The position numbers and the translations under genes were made by a program. Of a stretch of DNA of 64,000 nucleotides, positions 8,558 to 16,379 are shown piece by piece. Position 1 is the first letter of the stretch, and each line of letters opens with the position of its first letter. Under the pieces are notes generated by a model. It ran no database searches and was not told the origin of the DNA. It was given only the letters and a program-made list of their open reading frames with translations. The stretch covers positions 1,116,001 through 1,180,000 of the forward strand of contig NZ_CP023396.1 of assembly GCF_008808095.1 (NCBI RefSeq), in the 5' to 3' direction. This DNA comes from Pseudoalteromonas ruthenica. Lineage in GTDB: Bacteria > Pseudomonadota > Gammaproteobacteria > Enterobacterales > Alteromonadaceae.

Positions 8558-9073
8558 TTACTTCCTAGAGGAAATCCCTTTTACATATGTGTCTAGAGAA
8601 TCATTAATGTTTAGAAGTTGATCAAGTAAAGTCTGATTTACCCACTTATAAAAGTCTGAAACGTGTTCATTTTTACTTCCAATAATAGCCGATAGCCTTT
8701 CTTTACCAGCAATCAGATCTATAGGCTTTCCAGTCTCTTTATCAAATACATGTGCCACGTATTTGTTGCGAAACTCATAAACTTTCATATTTTCTATCTT
8801 ACGCTTTATCTGCCAAGTAGTATCTACAACTTCAAGAGGGCAACACTCTTTTAGCTCATTAGCAAACCCATTAAGAGCCTCAATAAGTTTGGATAATGAA
8901 ATAACTGTAGTCATATAGCACATTCGCAATAGGCCCAAATGATAGTTGTTTTCCTCAGGATTATGATTTGGCTCGGCTGTACAATCAAAGTACAGCTTTG
9001 AAGAAGTTCCTAAGTCAACTATAAGGTCTGACAATACCCAGCTAAAACTCTCTACCTTTTCTTTTTTATTCAT
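8558..9073 (-). CDS. HEPN-like protein with R-x5-H motif (putative RNase, AbiU2-like)
   Basis: The 171-residue protein is probably all-helical. Residues 102-108 read RNKYVAH, which fits the RX4-6H signature of HEPN ribonucleases and closely resembles the AbiU2 type. Many HEPN proteins act as toxins or effectors in phage defence by cutting RNA; that role here is inference. Its start lies 29 bp downstream of the stop of the nuclease-like gene on the same strand, so the two probably form an operon. The pair sits between the last phage gene of prophage A and the dif-like site, with its own terminators on both sides, as expected for a cargo module. Confidence 0.55.
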   Translation of the reverse strand: MNKKEKVESFSWVLSDLIVDLGTSSKLYFDCTAEPNHNPEENNYHLGLLRMCYMTTVISLSKLIEALNGFANELKECCPLEVVDTTWQIKRKIENMKVYEFRNKYVAHVFDKETGKPIDLIAGKERLSAIIGSKNEHVSDFYKWVNQTLLDQLLNINDSLDTYVKGISSRK

Positions 9074-9102
9074 ATTACAAAGCTACCCCGGCTCAAACAC
9101 TG

Positions 9103-10395
9103 CTAATCAGCATTAAACATTCTTACTATAAATTGTCTAAAATAATTGAGAGACGAAAGATAATCGACACCCAAATAAGGCATATCAGCATGTATAGGAT
9201 GATTTTCTAAGCCAACTCGCCTACACGCACTAAAATCTGCATCCTTAACATCCTCGAATAAATCCCTTATCATGCCAGTAGGTCTAACGAGAAAATTGTT
9301 ACTACAGATTGCTTCTGTTAACTGATCTTGATAAGACTTCCAGTCCAAAAAAGTTTGATCGATATGACCCTCATTACCATCAAGTGTTTTCGTGGCCGAC
9401 TCTACAACACGCCTACCAATGCGGAATAGTTGTGAACTCCATATAGTTTCAAGACTTTCGTAAACGTACTCTGAATTGACTGGATCTAATCCATTTGGAA
9501 AAAAGTGCTCCATGGTAGCTGAATCAAGTGACTCATGAGAACGAGCAACAGCAAAAGGGTTCAGGCCTACGATAACCAAAGAGTTAGTATATGGTAAAAG
9601 CTCGCTAAATTCAGACCACAATTGTGAGCAATAAGAGAAGCCATGAATGCCAGCCTCTTCCATTAATTGAGAGGCCTGAGAGGCAATAGTATTAAATTTG
9701 TAAATATGATGAGGACTGGGGTTCTCATGCTTATCGGGGTTCCACCACTCCTCATTATGCTCCCAAACTATTTTACAAACACTAAAATTACTACCGTTAA
9801 AAGCAACAGCACTAAGTTCTGCTAGCTCAGAATCAGACGGCATCCATAGCTTTAATTTTAATGTAGTTATATCATTCGGATCTTCAAAATCAGGCACAAG
9901 AGCTATTATTTGGCGATTATCAAAGGTAAGGCTTTGTATAACGGCATCCCTAGCAATTCGAGTTTCCATGGGAGATATAAGAACATAGACGATATCGTCT
10001 CTACTCATAGTAGGAAATATAGTTGTTAGGTGGTTAGAGTACGCTAGCAACTCAGTAAAAGCTTGTCTTTCAGTCTGTGAGCTTTTTTTTAACTCAAGAA
10101 CTGCAATTCCCGTATCGTCCAAAAATGACGCTAGGAAATCTGTCCGAATAGTTGAGTTACCTGCCTGCAATAAAGGTACTTCACAGCCAAAAAGGTTCAA
10201 GCCAAATATTTTTGAATATAAAGCTTTAATTTTTTTATTCAATCTGTGTCTAACTAAAGAATTAGCATTAAGATCAGATAAATCTTCTCGAAAAAAAGGT
10301 TTTTCAATTTCACAACACCCATCTTGCAGGAGAACAGAAAAGTCATCTCGCTTAGACCAAATATAATTCTGTATTTCTTTTTCAGTGAATTTCAA
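9103..10395 (-). CDS. PD-(D/E)XK nuclease-like protein, cargo of prophage A
   Basis: I do not recognise the whole 430-residue protein. Residues 84-117 resemble a PD-(D/E)XK core: D86 in IRTDFLA, then E101 and K103 in VLELKKSS, then a Gln/Tyr-bearing helix (RQAFTELLAYSN). This suggests a restriction-like fold acting on DNA or RNA. No helicase or membrane segment is seen, and the C-terminal half has no family I can name. It is the first gene of the two-gene module with the HEPN-like protein; a terminator (10485-10507) separates it from phage genes upstream. The region looks richer in A+T than the phage genes. Confidence 0.5.
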   Translation of the reverse strand: MKFTEKEIQNYIWSKRDDFSVLLQDGCCEIEKPFFREDLSDLNANSLVRHRLNKKIKALYSKIFGLNLFGCEVPLLQAGNSTIRTDFLASFLDDTGIAVLELKKSSQTERQAFTELLAYSNHLTTIFPTMSRDDIVYVLISPMETRIARDAVIQSLTFDNRQIIALVPDFEDPNDITTLKLKLWMPSDSELAELSAVAFNGSNFSVCKIVWEHNEEWWNPDKHENPSPHHIYKFNTIASQASQLMEEAGIHGFSYCSQLWSEFSELLPYTNSLVIVGLNPFAVARSHESLDSATMEHFFPNGLDPVNSEYVYESLETIWSSQLFRIGRRVVESATKTLDGNEGHIDQTFLDWKSYQDQLTEAICSNNFLVRPTGMIRDLFEDVKDADFSACRRVGLENHPIHADMPYLGVDYLSSLNYFRQFIVRMFNAD

Positions 10396-10484
10396 TTATA
10401 AAAACCTCATAAGGAAAAACTTCATTTAGTTACAATGGTGGATGTTATAAAACGCTTCCTTGCAACTATAAGTATATTAAAAGA

Positions 10485-10507
10485 AAAGCCGCAACAAGTG
10501 CGGCTTT
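10485..10507 (-). terminator. Terminator closing the prophage A structural operon
   Basis: AAAGCCGC/GCGGCTTT forms an 8-bp stem with a 7-nt loop. On the minus strand it is followed by TTCTTTT. It lies between the 154-residue phage gene and the nuclease-like cargo gene, so cargo and phage genes are probably transcribed separately. Confidence 0.75.
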
Positions 10508-10565
10508 GTAGAAGTAAACGGACTATTACTCTAAGGAGTAGGTAGTCAGCTTAAGCATAGTACAA

Positions 10566-11030
10566 CTAGTTTGGATTTCTAGCCCGTTCACATGCGCCGT
10601 CCATCATAGCGCGGTTGTAAGCGCTTTTTGCTTCCTTATATTCCGCTGTCCAAAAGCGACAGGTTTCCCAGTTTTTCTTTTGGCCGTTGAGCCTGCGCAT
10701 ACGTTCTGCGTTTTGCTTATCTAAGTTATCAAGAAGTTGCTTTTGCACACTCGAAGCATGGGCCTGTTGGATATCAACGAGGGATTGAACCGCCGCTTGT
10801 TGTGCTTGCTGAACAACGTTAACAGATTGGGCCTGCGCTTGTTGCAGCACCTTTTGCACCAGCTGTTCGGTATCAACACTAGGCGCAGGGTTGATCACAA
10901 CGGGTTGTTGCTTTGTAGTAGGTGGCGGAGGCGAGGAAGAATTAAGGGCTTTAAACCCTTCGTAAGCGCCGAGCACTGTGCCTAGTGATAGTGTGATGGT
11001 GAAATAAAGCTTAACGTAGTTAACTTCCAT
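10566..11030 (-). CDS. Membrane-anchored Gln/Ala-rich protein of prophage A
   Basis: Function unknown. The 154-residue protein has an N-terminal hydrophobic segment (about residues 7-24), a Pro-rich stretch (SSPPPPTT), then a long Gln/Ala-rich helix (about 50-118) likely to form a coiled coil, and a charged C terminus. The start lies 4 bp after the upstream HTH gene stop, so it belongs to the phage operon. No counterpart is seen in prophage B. A lysis-spanin or envelope role is conceivable but unsupported. Confidence 0.6.
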   Translation of the reverse strand: MEVNYVKLYFTITLSLGTVLGAYEGFKALNSSSPPPPTTKQQPVVINPAPSVDTEQLVQKVLQQAQAQSVNVVQQAQQAAVQSLVDIQQAHASSVQKQLLDNLDKQNAERMRRLNGQKKNWETCRFWTAEYKEAKSAYNRAMMDGACERARNPN

Positions 11031-11034
11031 ATAC

Positions 11035-11448
11035 TTAGCTCCCTGTTTTTTTCGCTATATCGCCAATAATTTGCAGTAGTTGGTCTTGGATATCAAGCAT
11101 ATCCTGCGTTTTGGTAGAAGTGTCATTTTTGAGTTGATTGTACTTGTCTCGGTGTTGCTTAGCACTCCACTTGTAACGGTGAACCAGCATAACATCGGAT
11201 GGTTTGGCCATTCCGTAAGGCGTTTCCATCATGTTGTCTGGACGTATTTTGCAGTATTTCCATGGGCCATCAACGGGTAGGTAGCCTCGATAGATAATGC
11301 CAACGAGGTTCTTGATAGTCTGCGTTGGCTTACCCGTTTGTATGTAGCGTTTCACTTGCCTTTCAGATACGCCAAGGTCTTTTGAGGCTTTAGCGTAGTC
11401 AAAGCCATAAATAGAGCGTAGCTGTTTAACAAATTCATTATCGTACAT
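11035..11448 (-). CDS. Phage HTH-type protein (DUF3653-like), prophage A copy
   Basis: The 137-residue protein starts MYDNEF and has a helix-turn-helix-like segment (ASKDLGVSERQVKRYIQTG, about residues 20-38) followed by RGYLPVDGPWKY and a C-terminal coiled-coil-like helix. Prophage B codes for a clear homologue at 27970-28377 in the same relative place, near the far end of the phage. It probably binds DNA and regulates phage genes; the assignment to DUF3653 is from memory of such phage proteins and is uncertain. Confidence 0.6.
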   Translation of the reverse strand: MYDNEFVKQLRSIYGFDYAKASKDLGVSERQVKRYIQTGKPTQTIKNLVGIIYRGYLPVDGPWKYCKIRPDNMMETPYGMAKPSDVMLVHRYKWSAKQHRDKYNQLKNDTSTKTQDMLDIQDQLLQIIGDIAKKTGS

Positions 11449-11844
11449 GGTGATTTCACTCCTTGTTATAAATCACCGTGTGCGACTGTTAAAAAAGTGC
11501 TTGCCCCTGTTTCGTACAGAGAAGAGTATTTTTGCACCCCCCCTATTAGTATCAGGGGGGTGGCGATAACCTCAGCATCTGCGCCGACTGTTGGGACACT
11601 GGAAAGTTGGTTTATCAGGAGGCAAGGGGCTTTATTTGTAGTCATGGCTGGTCAACGTGTGCATGTATTAATGTGCTTGGTTCGGCACTGGCCCATGATG
11701 ACCGCAGTGCAAATTGGTCATCAACTTTATGCGATAGTGGCGCTACTGGAATGTCGCGCTTCGCTACTTTCTTGATTAATCTCGCGTTCATGTCTAGCTT
11801 CTAGTTGTGCAAATAACGCACGTAAACAATAAAAGGGAACAAAA
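11449..11844. other. Prophage A intergenic region with a GC-rich hairpin
   Basis: No reading frame here is convincing; the open frames on the plus strand have no ribosome site or family resemblance. A hairpin CACCCCCCCT/AGGGGGGTG with a 9-nt loop lies at 11535-11562. In filamentous phages the large intergenic region downstream of the zot/gpI gene holds replication origin and packaging hairpins, so this is the best candidate region in prophage A. Confidence 0.5.
11535..11562. repeat. GC-rich hairpin, candidate packaging/origin structure
   Basis: A 9-bp stem of mostly G:C pairs with a 9-nt loop (ATTAGTATC). There is no T-run next to it on either strand, which argues against a simple terminator. 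Confidence 0.5.
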
Positions 11845-12051
11845 ATGCCTACTTATTTAGTAAACAAAAGAGCACAGAACAACGGCGACCACGAAGTGCA
11901 TGAAGACACATGCAACCATCTTCCAGACCTATCAAATAGGATGAATCTAGGCTGGCATGCTGACTGTGTAAGTGCAGTTCGTGAAGCTAAAAAAATGTAT
12001 AACACTGCAAACGGTTGTAAGTTCTGTAGTGAGTATTGCCATACAAGTTAG
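11845..12051 (+). CDS. Small Cys/His-rich protein, opposite in orientation to prophage A genes
   Basis: This 68-residue product contains HEVHEDTCNHLP and a CKFCSEYCHTS tail, so up to five Cys and several His could bind metal. I recall similar short proteins scattered in bacterial genomes but know no function. An AAGGGAA sequence precedes the ATG at 11845 by 7-8 bases. It is the only plus-strand gene within the minus-strand structural block, between the HTH gene and zot, and therefore has its own promoter. It looks like a moron gene. Confidence 0.6.
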   Translation: MPTYLVNKRAQNNGDHEVHEDTCNHLPDLSNRMNLGWHADCVSAVREAKKMYNTANGCKFCSEYCHTS

Positions 12052-12060
12052 TGGCTCTTC

Positions 12061-12095
12061 TGCCGCGCTACGCTCAGGCTCCGCTTGGCGCGGCA
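12061..12095. repeat. Hairpin at the convergent 3' ends of zot A and the 68-residue gene
   Basis: TGCCGCGC/GCGCGGCA forms an 8-bp GC stem with a 19-nt loop. The zot stop codon lies inside the loop. It may act as a terminator for both strands or as part of the phage origin/packaging region. Confidence 0.5.
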
Positions 12096-13387
12096 TCATC
12101 GCCGAAGATAGATATTTTGTGTGTGTTGTCGGCAACACGTTCTTCTTGCAGCTGGGGTCGGCAATGCAGCACTCGGCGCTCACCATCTTTGCGAGCGTGA
12201 ACAGTGCAATCATTGATATAAGTCAGCGTGTAACCAAACGCCCTGAAATCAGATCCATTTGCGGTGTATTCAGATCCATCTATATCTAAAGTGAAAGTGT
12301 AGTGTCGGCCTACGACTTGGCCGTTACGGTATTTAGTCACGGAACCAGTGAACCACGCTTTATTGGCATCAAAGGGAAGCGCTAAAGAAACAGGCCGCTT
12401 AGCACGAGGCGAAGAACGGTCATCACTATTAAGAACATAACCACCACTTTGAGGAACTTGAATAGCTTCTTGGAAATTCGCTTGAGCGGATTCGCTAGCG
12501 GAGTCACTAAGGGTAAAAAACCATAGCAAATACAGTAACGCGCCAAATAGAAGGGTAAAAGGAATGGCCACAGCAGGGCTTTTAAAGAAATTCTTACCTT
12601 GTCCTTTTGTAGTATTGCCGGTTGAGGTCGACTTGTAGAGTTTGTGGACTTCAACGGGGACTTTCTTCCAGTTGACGGGCGTGCCTTTGGTGATGCTGGT
12701 TCCGTTAAGCTTGGGGTTGTGTTCGTGGACTCGGGGGCGTCGGTTGAAATAGGGGATGAATTCGAGTCCGTCGAAATACTTGTGTGCATAGGCGTACTGG
12801 GAGACGTTTCGAATGTATTTATGGACGCTGGTAATGTCGGGCGTACAGCAGATGATGTCCCAGTTGTACTTGCGGTGTCGCATGTAGGCTTCTTTGAGCG
12901 TCTTAGGATAAATGATGTGTCCGTTGTCATTAAATATTACCTCGCCTAAATCATCGATATCGCCGCTTGTTAAATTGTCGGGTTTGTAGTCCTCAAGTGC
13001 TTGCATGTGTATATCAAACCACCCATCAGGAAGCGTTTCTTTATGCTTTGAGATAGGCACGTAATCACACGATTCGGGTTTGAATGTGGACTCGGTTGGA
13101 TAGACGTCTTGCACTTCATCAATCACGACTAAAGCAGTCGGTGGCATCCAGTGATACCAGCGGCGCCAAAGGTGAAGCCCTTTTTCCGTTTGAGAAGACA
13201 TACGCCAGAGTTTTGCACTTTCAGGGAAGCTTTCTTGTAGGGCGACTTCAATATCTTCGAGCTTCAATAACCCTTCAATGTTGGTGACGACTAAGCGGCC
13301 CTTGCGTAGGGCCGGAAGCACTTCAAAGTAAACGGCGCTGGCTGATTTAAACGAACCCGGTGCGCCATGAAAAATAGATGCGGCCAT
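12074..13387 (-). CDS. zot: Zot-family assembly ATPase of prophage A (gpI-like)
   Basis: The 437-residue protein has an N-terminal P-loop domain with GAPGSFKS (residues 8-15), where Phe replaces the usual Gly before Lys, and a Walker B-like VVIDEVQD. A single membrane segment (about residues 270-290) follows a charged linker, and the C-terminal part is periplasmic. Zot/gpI proteins drive assembly and extrusion of filamentous phage through the inner membrane. The gene starts 9 bp after the upstream coat-assembly gene. It is intact, unlike the prophage B copy. Confidence 0.85.
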   Translation of the reverse strand: MAASIFHGAPGSFKSASAVYFEVLPALRKGRLVVTNIEGLLKLEDIEVALQESFPESAKLWRMSSQTEKGLHLWRRWYHWMPPTALVVIDEVQDVYPTESTFKPESCDYVPISKHKETLPDGWFDIHMQALEDYKPDNLTSGDIDDLGEVIFNDNGHIIYPKTLKEAYMRHRKYNWDIICCTPDITSVHKYIRNVSQYAYAHKYFDGLEFIPYFNRRPRVHEHNPKLNGTSITKGTPVNWKKVPVEVHKLYKSTSTGNTTKGQGKNFFKSPAVAIPFTLLFGALLYLLWFFTLSDSASESAQANFQEAIQVPQSGGYVLNSDDRSSPRAKRPVSLALPFDANKAWFTGSVTKYRNGQVVGRHYTFTLDIDGSEYTANGSDFRAFGYTLTYINDCTVHARKDGERRVLHCRPQLQEERVADNTHKISIFGDDAAPSGA

Positions 13388-13396
13388 AGTGAGTCC

Positions 13397-13801
13397 TTAA
13401 CCTAAAAAGCGCATAACATAGCGAGTGGCATGGGCATTGATAACGACCATCAGCGCATCAACAAACTTGGTATCGATAAAGAACTGACGAATGTCAGGGC
13501 TGAGGTTGTTGATTTGGGCGGTAATGCGTGACGCAACTTGGAAGTTTTCAAGTATGGCCTTGGCCACGCCCCAAGAGAACTTGATTGTCTCCAGTGTGAT
13601 ATACAGTTTTATTTCTACCGCTTTAATAACAACCCACGCCCAAAACCGCTGCGCGACACTGGGTACATCATTGGTCATTAAATCCCAAAAGTCGGTGAAG
13701 AAGTCTCCGGCCATTTGCGCGGCTCCAGCTTCCCCTTGGTAGCTATCTGCAAAGGCAAACAGGGGCAGGGTAAATAACAAAAATAGAATACTCTTTTTCA
13801 T
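13397..13801 (-). CDS. Minor coat/assembly membrane protein (gpVI-like, DUF2523-type)
   Basis: The 134-residue protein has a signal-like N terminus (to about FAFA), a central hydrophobic stretch, and a C-terminal segment INNLSPDIRQFFIDTKFV followed by a short hydrophobic helix, resembling the small phage membrane proteins encoded between adsorption protein and Zot. It starts 2 bp after the adsorption-protein stop and precedes zot, the same position as 24644-25012 in prophage B. By position it corresponds to gpVI. Confidence 0.65.
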   Translation of the reverse strand: MKKSILFLLFTLPLFAFADSYQGEAGAAQMAGDFFTDFWDLMTNDVPSVAQRFWAWVVIKAVEIKLYITLETIKFSWGVAKAILENFQVASRITAQINNLSPDIRQFFIDTKFVDALMVVINAHATRYVMRFLG

Positions 13802-13803
13802 AA

Positions 13804-15297
13804 TCAGCTCAGCAATATGTACACGGCATAAATCACAGCAACGAACATAAAGGCCGCTGCCAGTGCTTGGAATAGTTCTTGGAAACGAGACATTGAAAAA
13901 TCAGTGTCTACGCCAAAGATTTGATGTTTGATTTGACTGTAAGAGCCGCTGAACGATGACAGGCTAAATATGCTGTCCATGTCCGATTGGATCTGTTGAC
14001 GGAAGTTACCAATATCAGATTTAAGGGATTCAATACTCGCTTCGGTTTCAGCTGTCCACGCATCATTAAACAGTGAATCAAGTGGGCCTTGGCCTTTACG
14101 TTCTGTGGTGGTGGTAAACGGTTGCTCGTTTTGATCTTCTTTATCGAGCTTGTCGCTAATCTTTTTAAGTAACTTGTTGCCTTCTTTAGCTAAGCCGTTT
14201 CCGTCGATAGCTTCACCCAATAACTTGTTTAGGGTGTTGGCGCGGTCATCGCCCTGAGATGCGAGTTGGTTGATTGCTTCGACTACATCGGTGTTATCGA
14301 CTTGGCCGTCACCGTCTTTGTCGGTGTCTTGATTGGATTTACACTCTTCAGGATGTGTAGCTTGGTAATCAGGATCCATACACTCGCTGGGTACAACAGG
14401 CTTATCACTACTTTCAACACAGAAGAAGTCACCATTAATGTAACCGCAGTTTGGTTCACACTTTGTGTATGTATCACCAGTAAGAGTGTCTGTGACTACT
14501 GAGCACTTATCATCAGGATTGGCGTTGCAATAAGCACCGTTGGTTGTCTCATAACAATAATCATCGTTTGGTTGAATATTATCGGGGTCAACTGGTTCAT
14601 TAGTCGCGCAGTTTACAGGTTCAGAAGAGCCAAGCTCTGGTGGTGTTCTATACATGAAGTTATCAACTTCATATGAACATTGACCGTCTCCATTGGGATT
14701 GTCAAAACAAACGTGTGAAACATCATTCAGTGTGAAGTTTATCAGTGATAGTGAATCTTCATGTTGGGCAGGGCATGAGTCAGGGTTTTCAGGTGTATAA
14801 GGTTTTGAGCAACGAATATCACTTTCGCCTCCGGCAAGCTGGCCTACGACAACTTCTATGTAATACTCGGGGAACTGCTCTGGTGGGCATGACTTAGTTA
14901 CTATGTCTTCATGATCTGACATTCGGATATTGTAGCGAAATGTCGTATCCTCTTCGCAACTTGCTTGCTCGGGGTTCCACTTGCCACGATACAAATCTAT
15001 ATAGCCAAGGGTCGCTGTCCACTCACCGGATTTTTCTACAGAGAAAAATTCTGAGCACTGGTTAACCATCAGGCGTTGCATTTCTTGGGTAACAAACCCC
15101 ATTGCGAGGGATTCACAATTTTCCCGAGTAACCGTTTCATGACGAAAATCGGAATATCTAATCGTGCAAGTTAAGACAGTTTCGGTCTCAACACGAGGTG
15201 ACTTAAGGTCATCTGGGTCATAACCCAATTCGGGGTCGTAAGCAGCATAAGAAAAGAAAGCGCTTAAGAGCGCTACAAAGTAAAAAACGTATCGCAT
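13804..15297 (-). CDS. Phage adsorption/minor coat protein of prophage A (gpIII-like)
   Basis: This 497-residue protein has a signal peptide (about 1-18), a Cys-rich ectodomain likely stabilised by disulfides, an Asp-rich segment DTDKDGDGQVDNTD (about 324-337) of the calcium-binding type, a coiled-coil-like region, and a C-terminal membrane helix. This is the design of filamentous-phage tip proteins that bind host receptor and pilus. It follows the major coat gene behind a hairpin. Sequence similarity to the prophage B tip protein appears low, so host receptors may differ. Confidence 0.75.
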   Translation of the reverse strand: MRYVFYFVALLSAFFSYAAYDPELGYDPDDLKSPRVETETVLTCTIRYSDFRHETVTRENCESLAMGFVTQEMQRLMVNQCSEFFSVEKSGEWTATLGYIDLYRGKWNPEQASCEEDTTFRYNIRMSDHEDIVTKSCPPEQFPEYYIEVVVGQLAGGESDIRCSKPYTPENPDSCPAQHEDSLSLINFTLNDVSHVCFDNPNGDGQCSYEVDNFMYRTPPELGSSEPVNCATNEPVDPDNIQPNDDYCYETTNGAYCNANPDDKCSVVTDTLTGDTYTKCEPNCGYINGDFFCVESSDKPVVPSECMDPDYQATHPEECKSNQDTDKDGDGQVDNTDVVEAINQLASQGDDRANTLNKLLGEAIDGNGLAKEGNKLLKKISDKLDKEDQNEQPFTTTTERKGQGPLDSLFNDAWTAETEASIESLKSDIGNFRQQIQSDMDSIFSLSSFSGSYSQIKHQIFGVDTDFSMSRFQELFQALAAAFMFVAVIYAVYILLS

Positions 15298-15318
15298 AGT
15301 AAGCGCCTTGGTTGGAAA

Positions 15319-15334
15319 GGGCGGATGACCGCCC
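15319..15334 (-). terminator. Hairpin between major coat and adsorption genes
   Basis: GGGCGG/CCGCCC with loop ATGA lies 3 bp past the end of the small 26-residue frame. Read on the minus strand it is followed by TTTCC. In M13 a terminator sits at this same place, lowering tip-protein transcription relative to coat; the same purpose is inferred here. Confidence 0.6.
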
Positions 15335-15336
15335 GT

Positions 15337-15417
15337 TTAGCTGGCTCTAACGCCAGAGGTGAAACCCGCTGTGAACACCAAGATATGTATCACTGCGAGC
15401 ATGACGGTCGTAACCAT
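15337..15417 (-). CDS. 26-residue membrane peptide after the coat gene (possible gpVII/IX-like protein)
   Basis: ATG 15417 overlaps the coat gene stop (TAATG), a translational-coupling arrangement. The peptide begins MVTTVMLAVIHILVF, a single hydrophobic helix, and ends in a short Arg-bearing tail. M13 gpVII and gpIX are 33 and 32 residues with similar character. It is too short for firm identification; the coupling and the location before the terminator are the main support. Confidence 0.4.
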   Translation of the reverse strand: MVTTVMLAVIHILVFTAGFTSGVRAS

Positions 15418-15650
15418 TAGCGGCGTAGCAAAGAAACCACAATGCCAATACCAGTAACAATAGCGGTAACGGTGATAACCGCAGTAACCGCCGCAGTGGT
15501 ATTAGTAGTGGCATCAGTTTGCGCCGCAGTAATTGCAGCAGTATGGTCAACGGCGAACGCCGAAACCGATGCCAGCGCGCCACCCACAACCGCCGATGCC
15601 TTTGCGCCTGTTTTAACAAGTTTGCTTTTTAAGATGTTTACTTTTTTCAT
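15417..15650 (-). CDS. Major coat protein precursor of prophage A (gpVIII-like)
   Basis: The 77-residue precursor has a basic N terminus and a signal peptide ending AFA (residue 33). The mature 44-residue form has an acidic/polar start (VDHTAAITAAQTD), a hydrophobic middle and a basic C terminus (SLLRR) that would face the DNA. This matches filamentous-phage major coat proteins in length and layout. ATG 15650 follows a GGAAAC-type ribosome site; longer versions upstream lack a signal peptide. A hairpin terminator follows after a short coupled frame. Confidence 0.85.
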   Translation of the reverse strand: MKKVNILKSKLVKTGAKASAVVGGALASVSAFAVDHTAAITAAQTDATTNTTAAVTAVITVTAIVTGIGIVVSLLRR

Positions 15651-15673
15651 GGTATGTTTCCTCATTACCAGTG

Positions 15674-15928
15674 TTAGGTTTTGCCCAATAGCCTGACTAC
15701 CCAGCCAACGCCGTGAGCGGTTACAAAAGTGGCTAAACACGTAGCGTGTATTAACCCGAAGGTTTCCAAGTCAAATGCAAACAGCGCATTCAACGTGTTA
15801 ACCAAACTCATATCACTCAGCGTTTGAAGTTCCGATTGGGTCACAAGCACGTAATCACAGGCCGAGCTGGATACTTGCAGCAGACCGTCATTGATTCCGT
15901 CTTGAATTACTTCTACACACTGAGCCAT
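15674..15928 (-). CDS. Small membrane protein of prophage A
   Basis: The 84-residue product starts MAQCVEVI and has a hydrophobic C-terminal half (about 50-78) ending in RLLGKT. It lies just before the major coat gene, 13 bp after the previous stop, in the block of small membrane proteins between ssDNA-binding protein and coat. It may be a minor coat protein; no specific family was recognised. Confidence 0.55.
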   Translation of the reverse strand: MAQCVEVIQDGINDGLLQVSSSACDYVLVTQSELQTLSDMSLVNTLNALFAFDLETFGLIHATCLATFVTAHGVGWVVRLLGKT

Positions 15929-15941
15929 TTAAAGATTCCGT

Positions 15942-16199
15942 TTATAAATTTCGAGGGCTAAAGACAGTTGCAAAAGCTTCCCCAACACACTCGATGAGAG
16001 TGCAAACGCAGACTACAAAAACAAGGAAAAAGAATGCTGAAAGGATTCCAAACCCTGTTGCTATCCCATTTTTTTCGATGTCTGCAAAATGCTGGGCCAA
16101 GAAAACAAGCCCTAAAAACGAAGGTAAAATGGTTAAACAAACAACTGATAGAAGTATTAGCTTTTGTTTAGCTGAATAAGGTAATTTTGATTCAGACAT
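15942..16199 (-). CDS. Two-helix membrane protein shared by both prophages (A copy)
   Basis: The 85-residue protein has two hydrophobic helices joined by AQHFADIEKNGIATGFG. Prophage B codes for a counterpart (19629-19892) with SQHFADVDMNGVSVAFG at the same place between its helices, so this loop is conserved and probably functional. In A it lies after the ssDNA-binding candidate; in B it lies right after the regulator. Role unknown, perhaps phage assembly or host envelope modification. Confidence 0.65.
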   Translation of the reverse strand: MSESKLPYSAKQKLILLSVVCLTILPSFLGLVFLAQHFADIEKNGIATGFGILSAFFFLVFVVCVCTLIECVGEAFATVFSPRNL

Positions 16200-16374
16200 T
16201 TTTATTCCTCTGTTTATCTATCCATTGATCTAAACGTGGCTCTACAAAACGGCGATAGGACCAAGAACCTACGTCACAGATTAGCCCGTAAAACATGATG
16301 CCAAGGAAGCCATATATAAACGCCGTACTGGCAATGACTCCAATGTCTTCATTGGTGAACGTTAGGCATTCCAT
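16192..16374 (-). CDS. 60-residue single-helix membrane protein of prophage A
   Basis: The product has an acidic N terminus, one hydrophobic helix (about residues 12-35) and a basic C terminus (VEPRLDQWIDKQRNKNV). Its 3' end overlaps the start of the next membrane protein by 8 bp, which supports translation. It may correspond in layout to the 44-residue protein at 19885-20019 of prophage B. Function unknown. Confidence 0.5.
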   Translation of the reverse strand: MECLTFTNEDIGVIASTAFIYGFLGIMFYGLICDVGSWSYRRFVEPRLDQWIDKQRNKNV

Positions 16375-16379
16375 GAGAA

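Noticed and set aside
11497..11804. Plus-strand open frames of 92 and 65 codons in the prophage A intergenic region
   Set aside because: No ribosome site, mutual overlap, and a GC-rich hairpin inside the first; composition not protein-like.
12382..12930. 182-codon minus-strand frame in another phase inside zot of prophage A, Ser/Thr/Pro-rich with hydrophobic end
   Set aside because: It lies fully within zot, whose domains are clear. Its composition is that of an out-of-phase reading of the zot linker and membrane part.
12074..13387. Zot as a tight-junction toxin
   Set aside because: The name comes from Vibrio cholerae, but the architecture and neighbours show a phage assembly ATPase; toxin activity cannot be inferred.
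15347..15619. 90-codon minus-strand frame over the major coat gene, Leu/Arg-rich
   Set aside because: Out-of-phase reading of the coat gene; no ribosome site and improbable composition.
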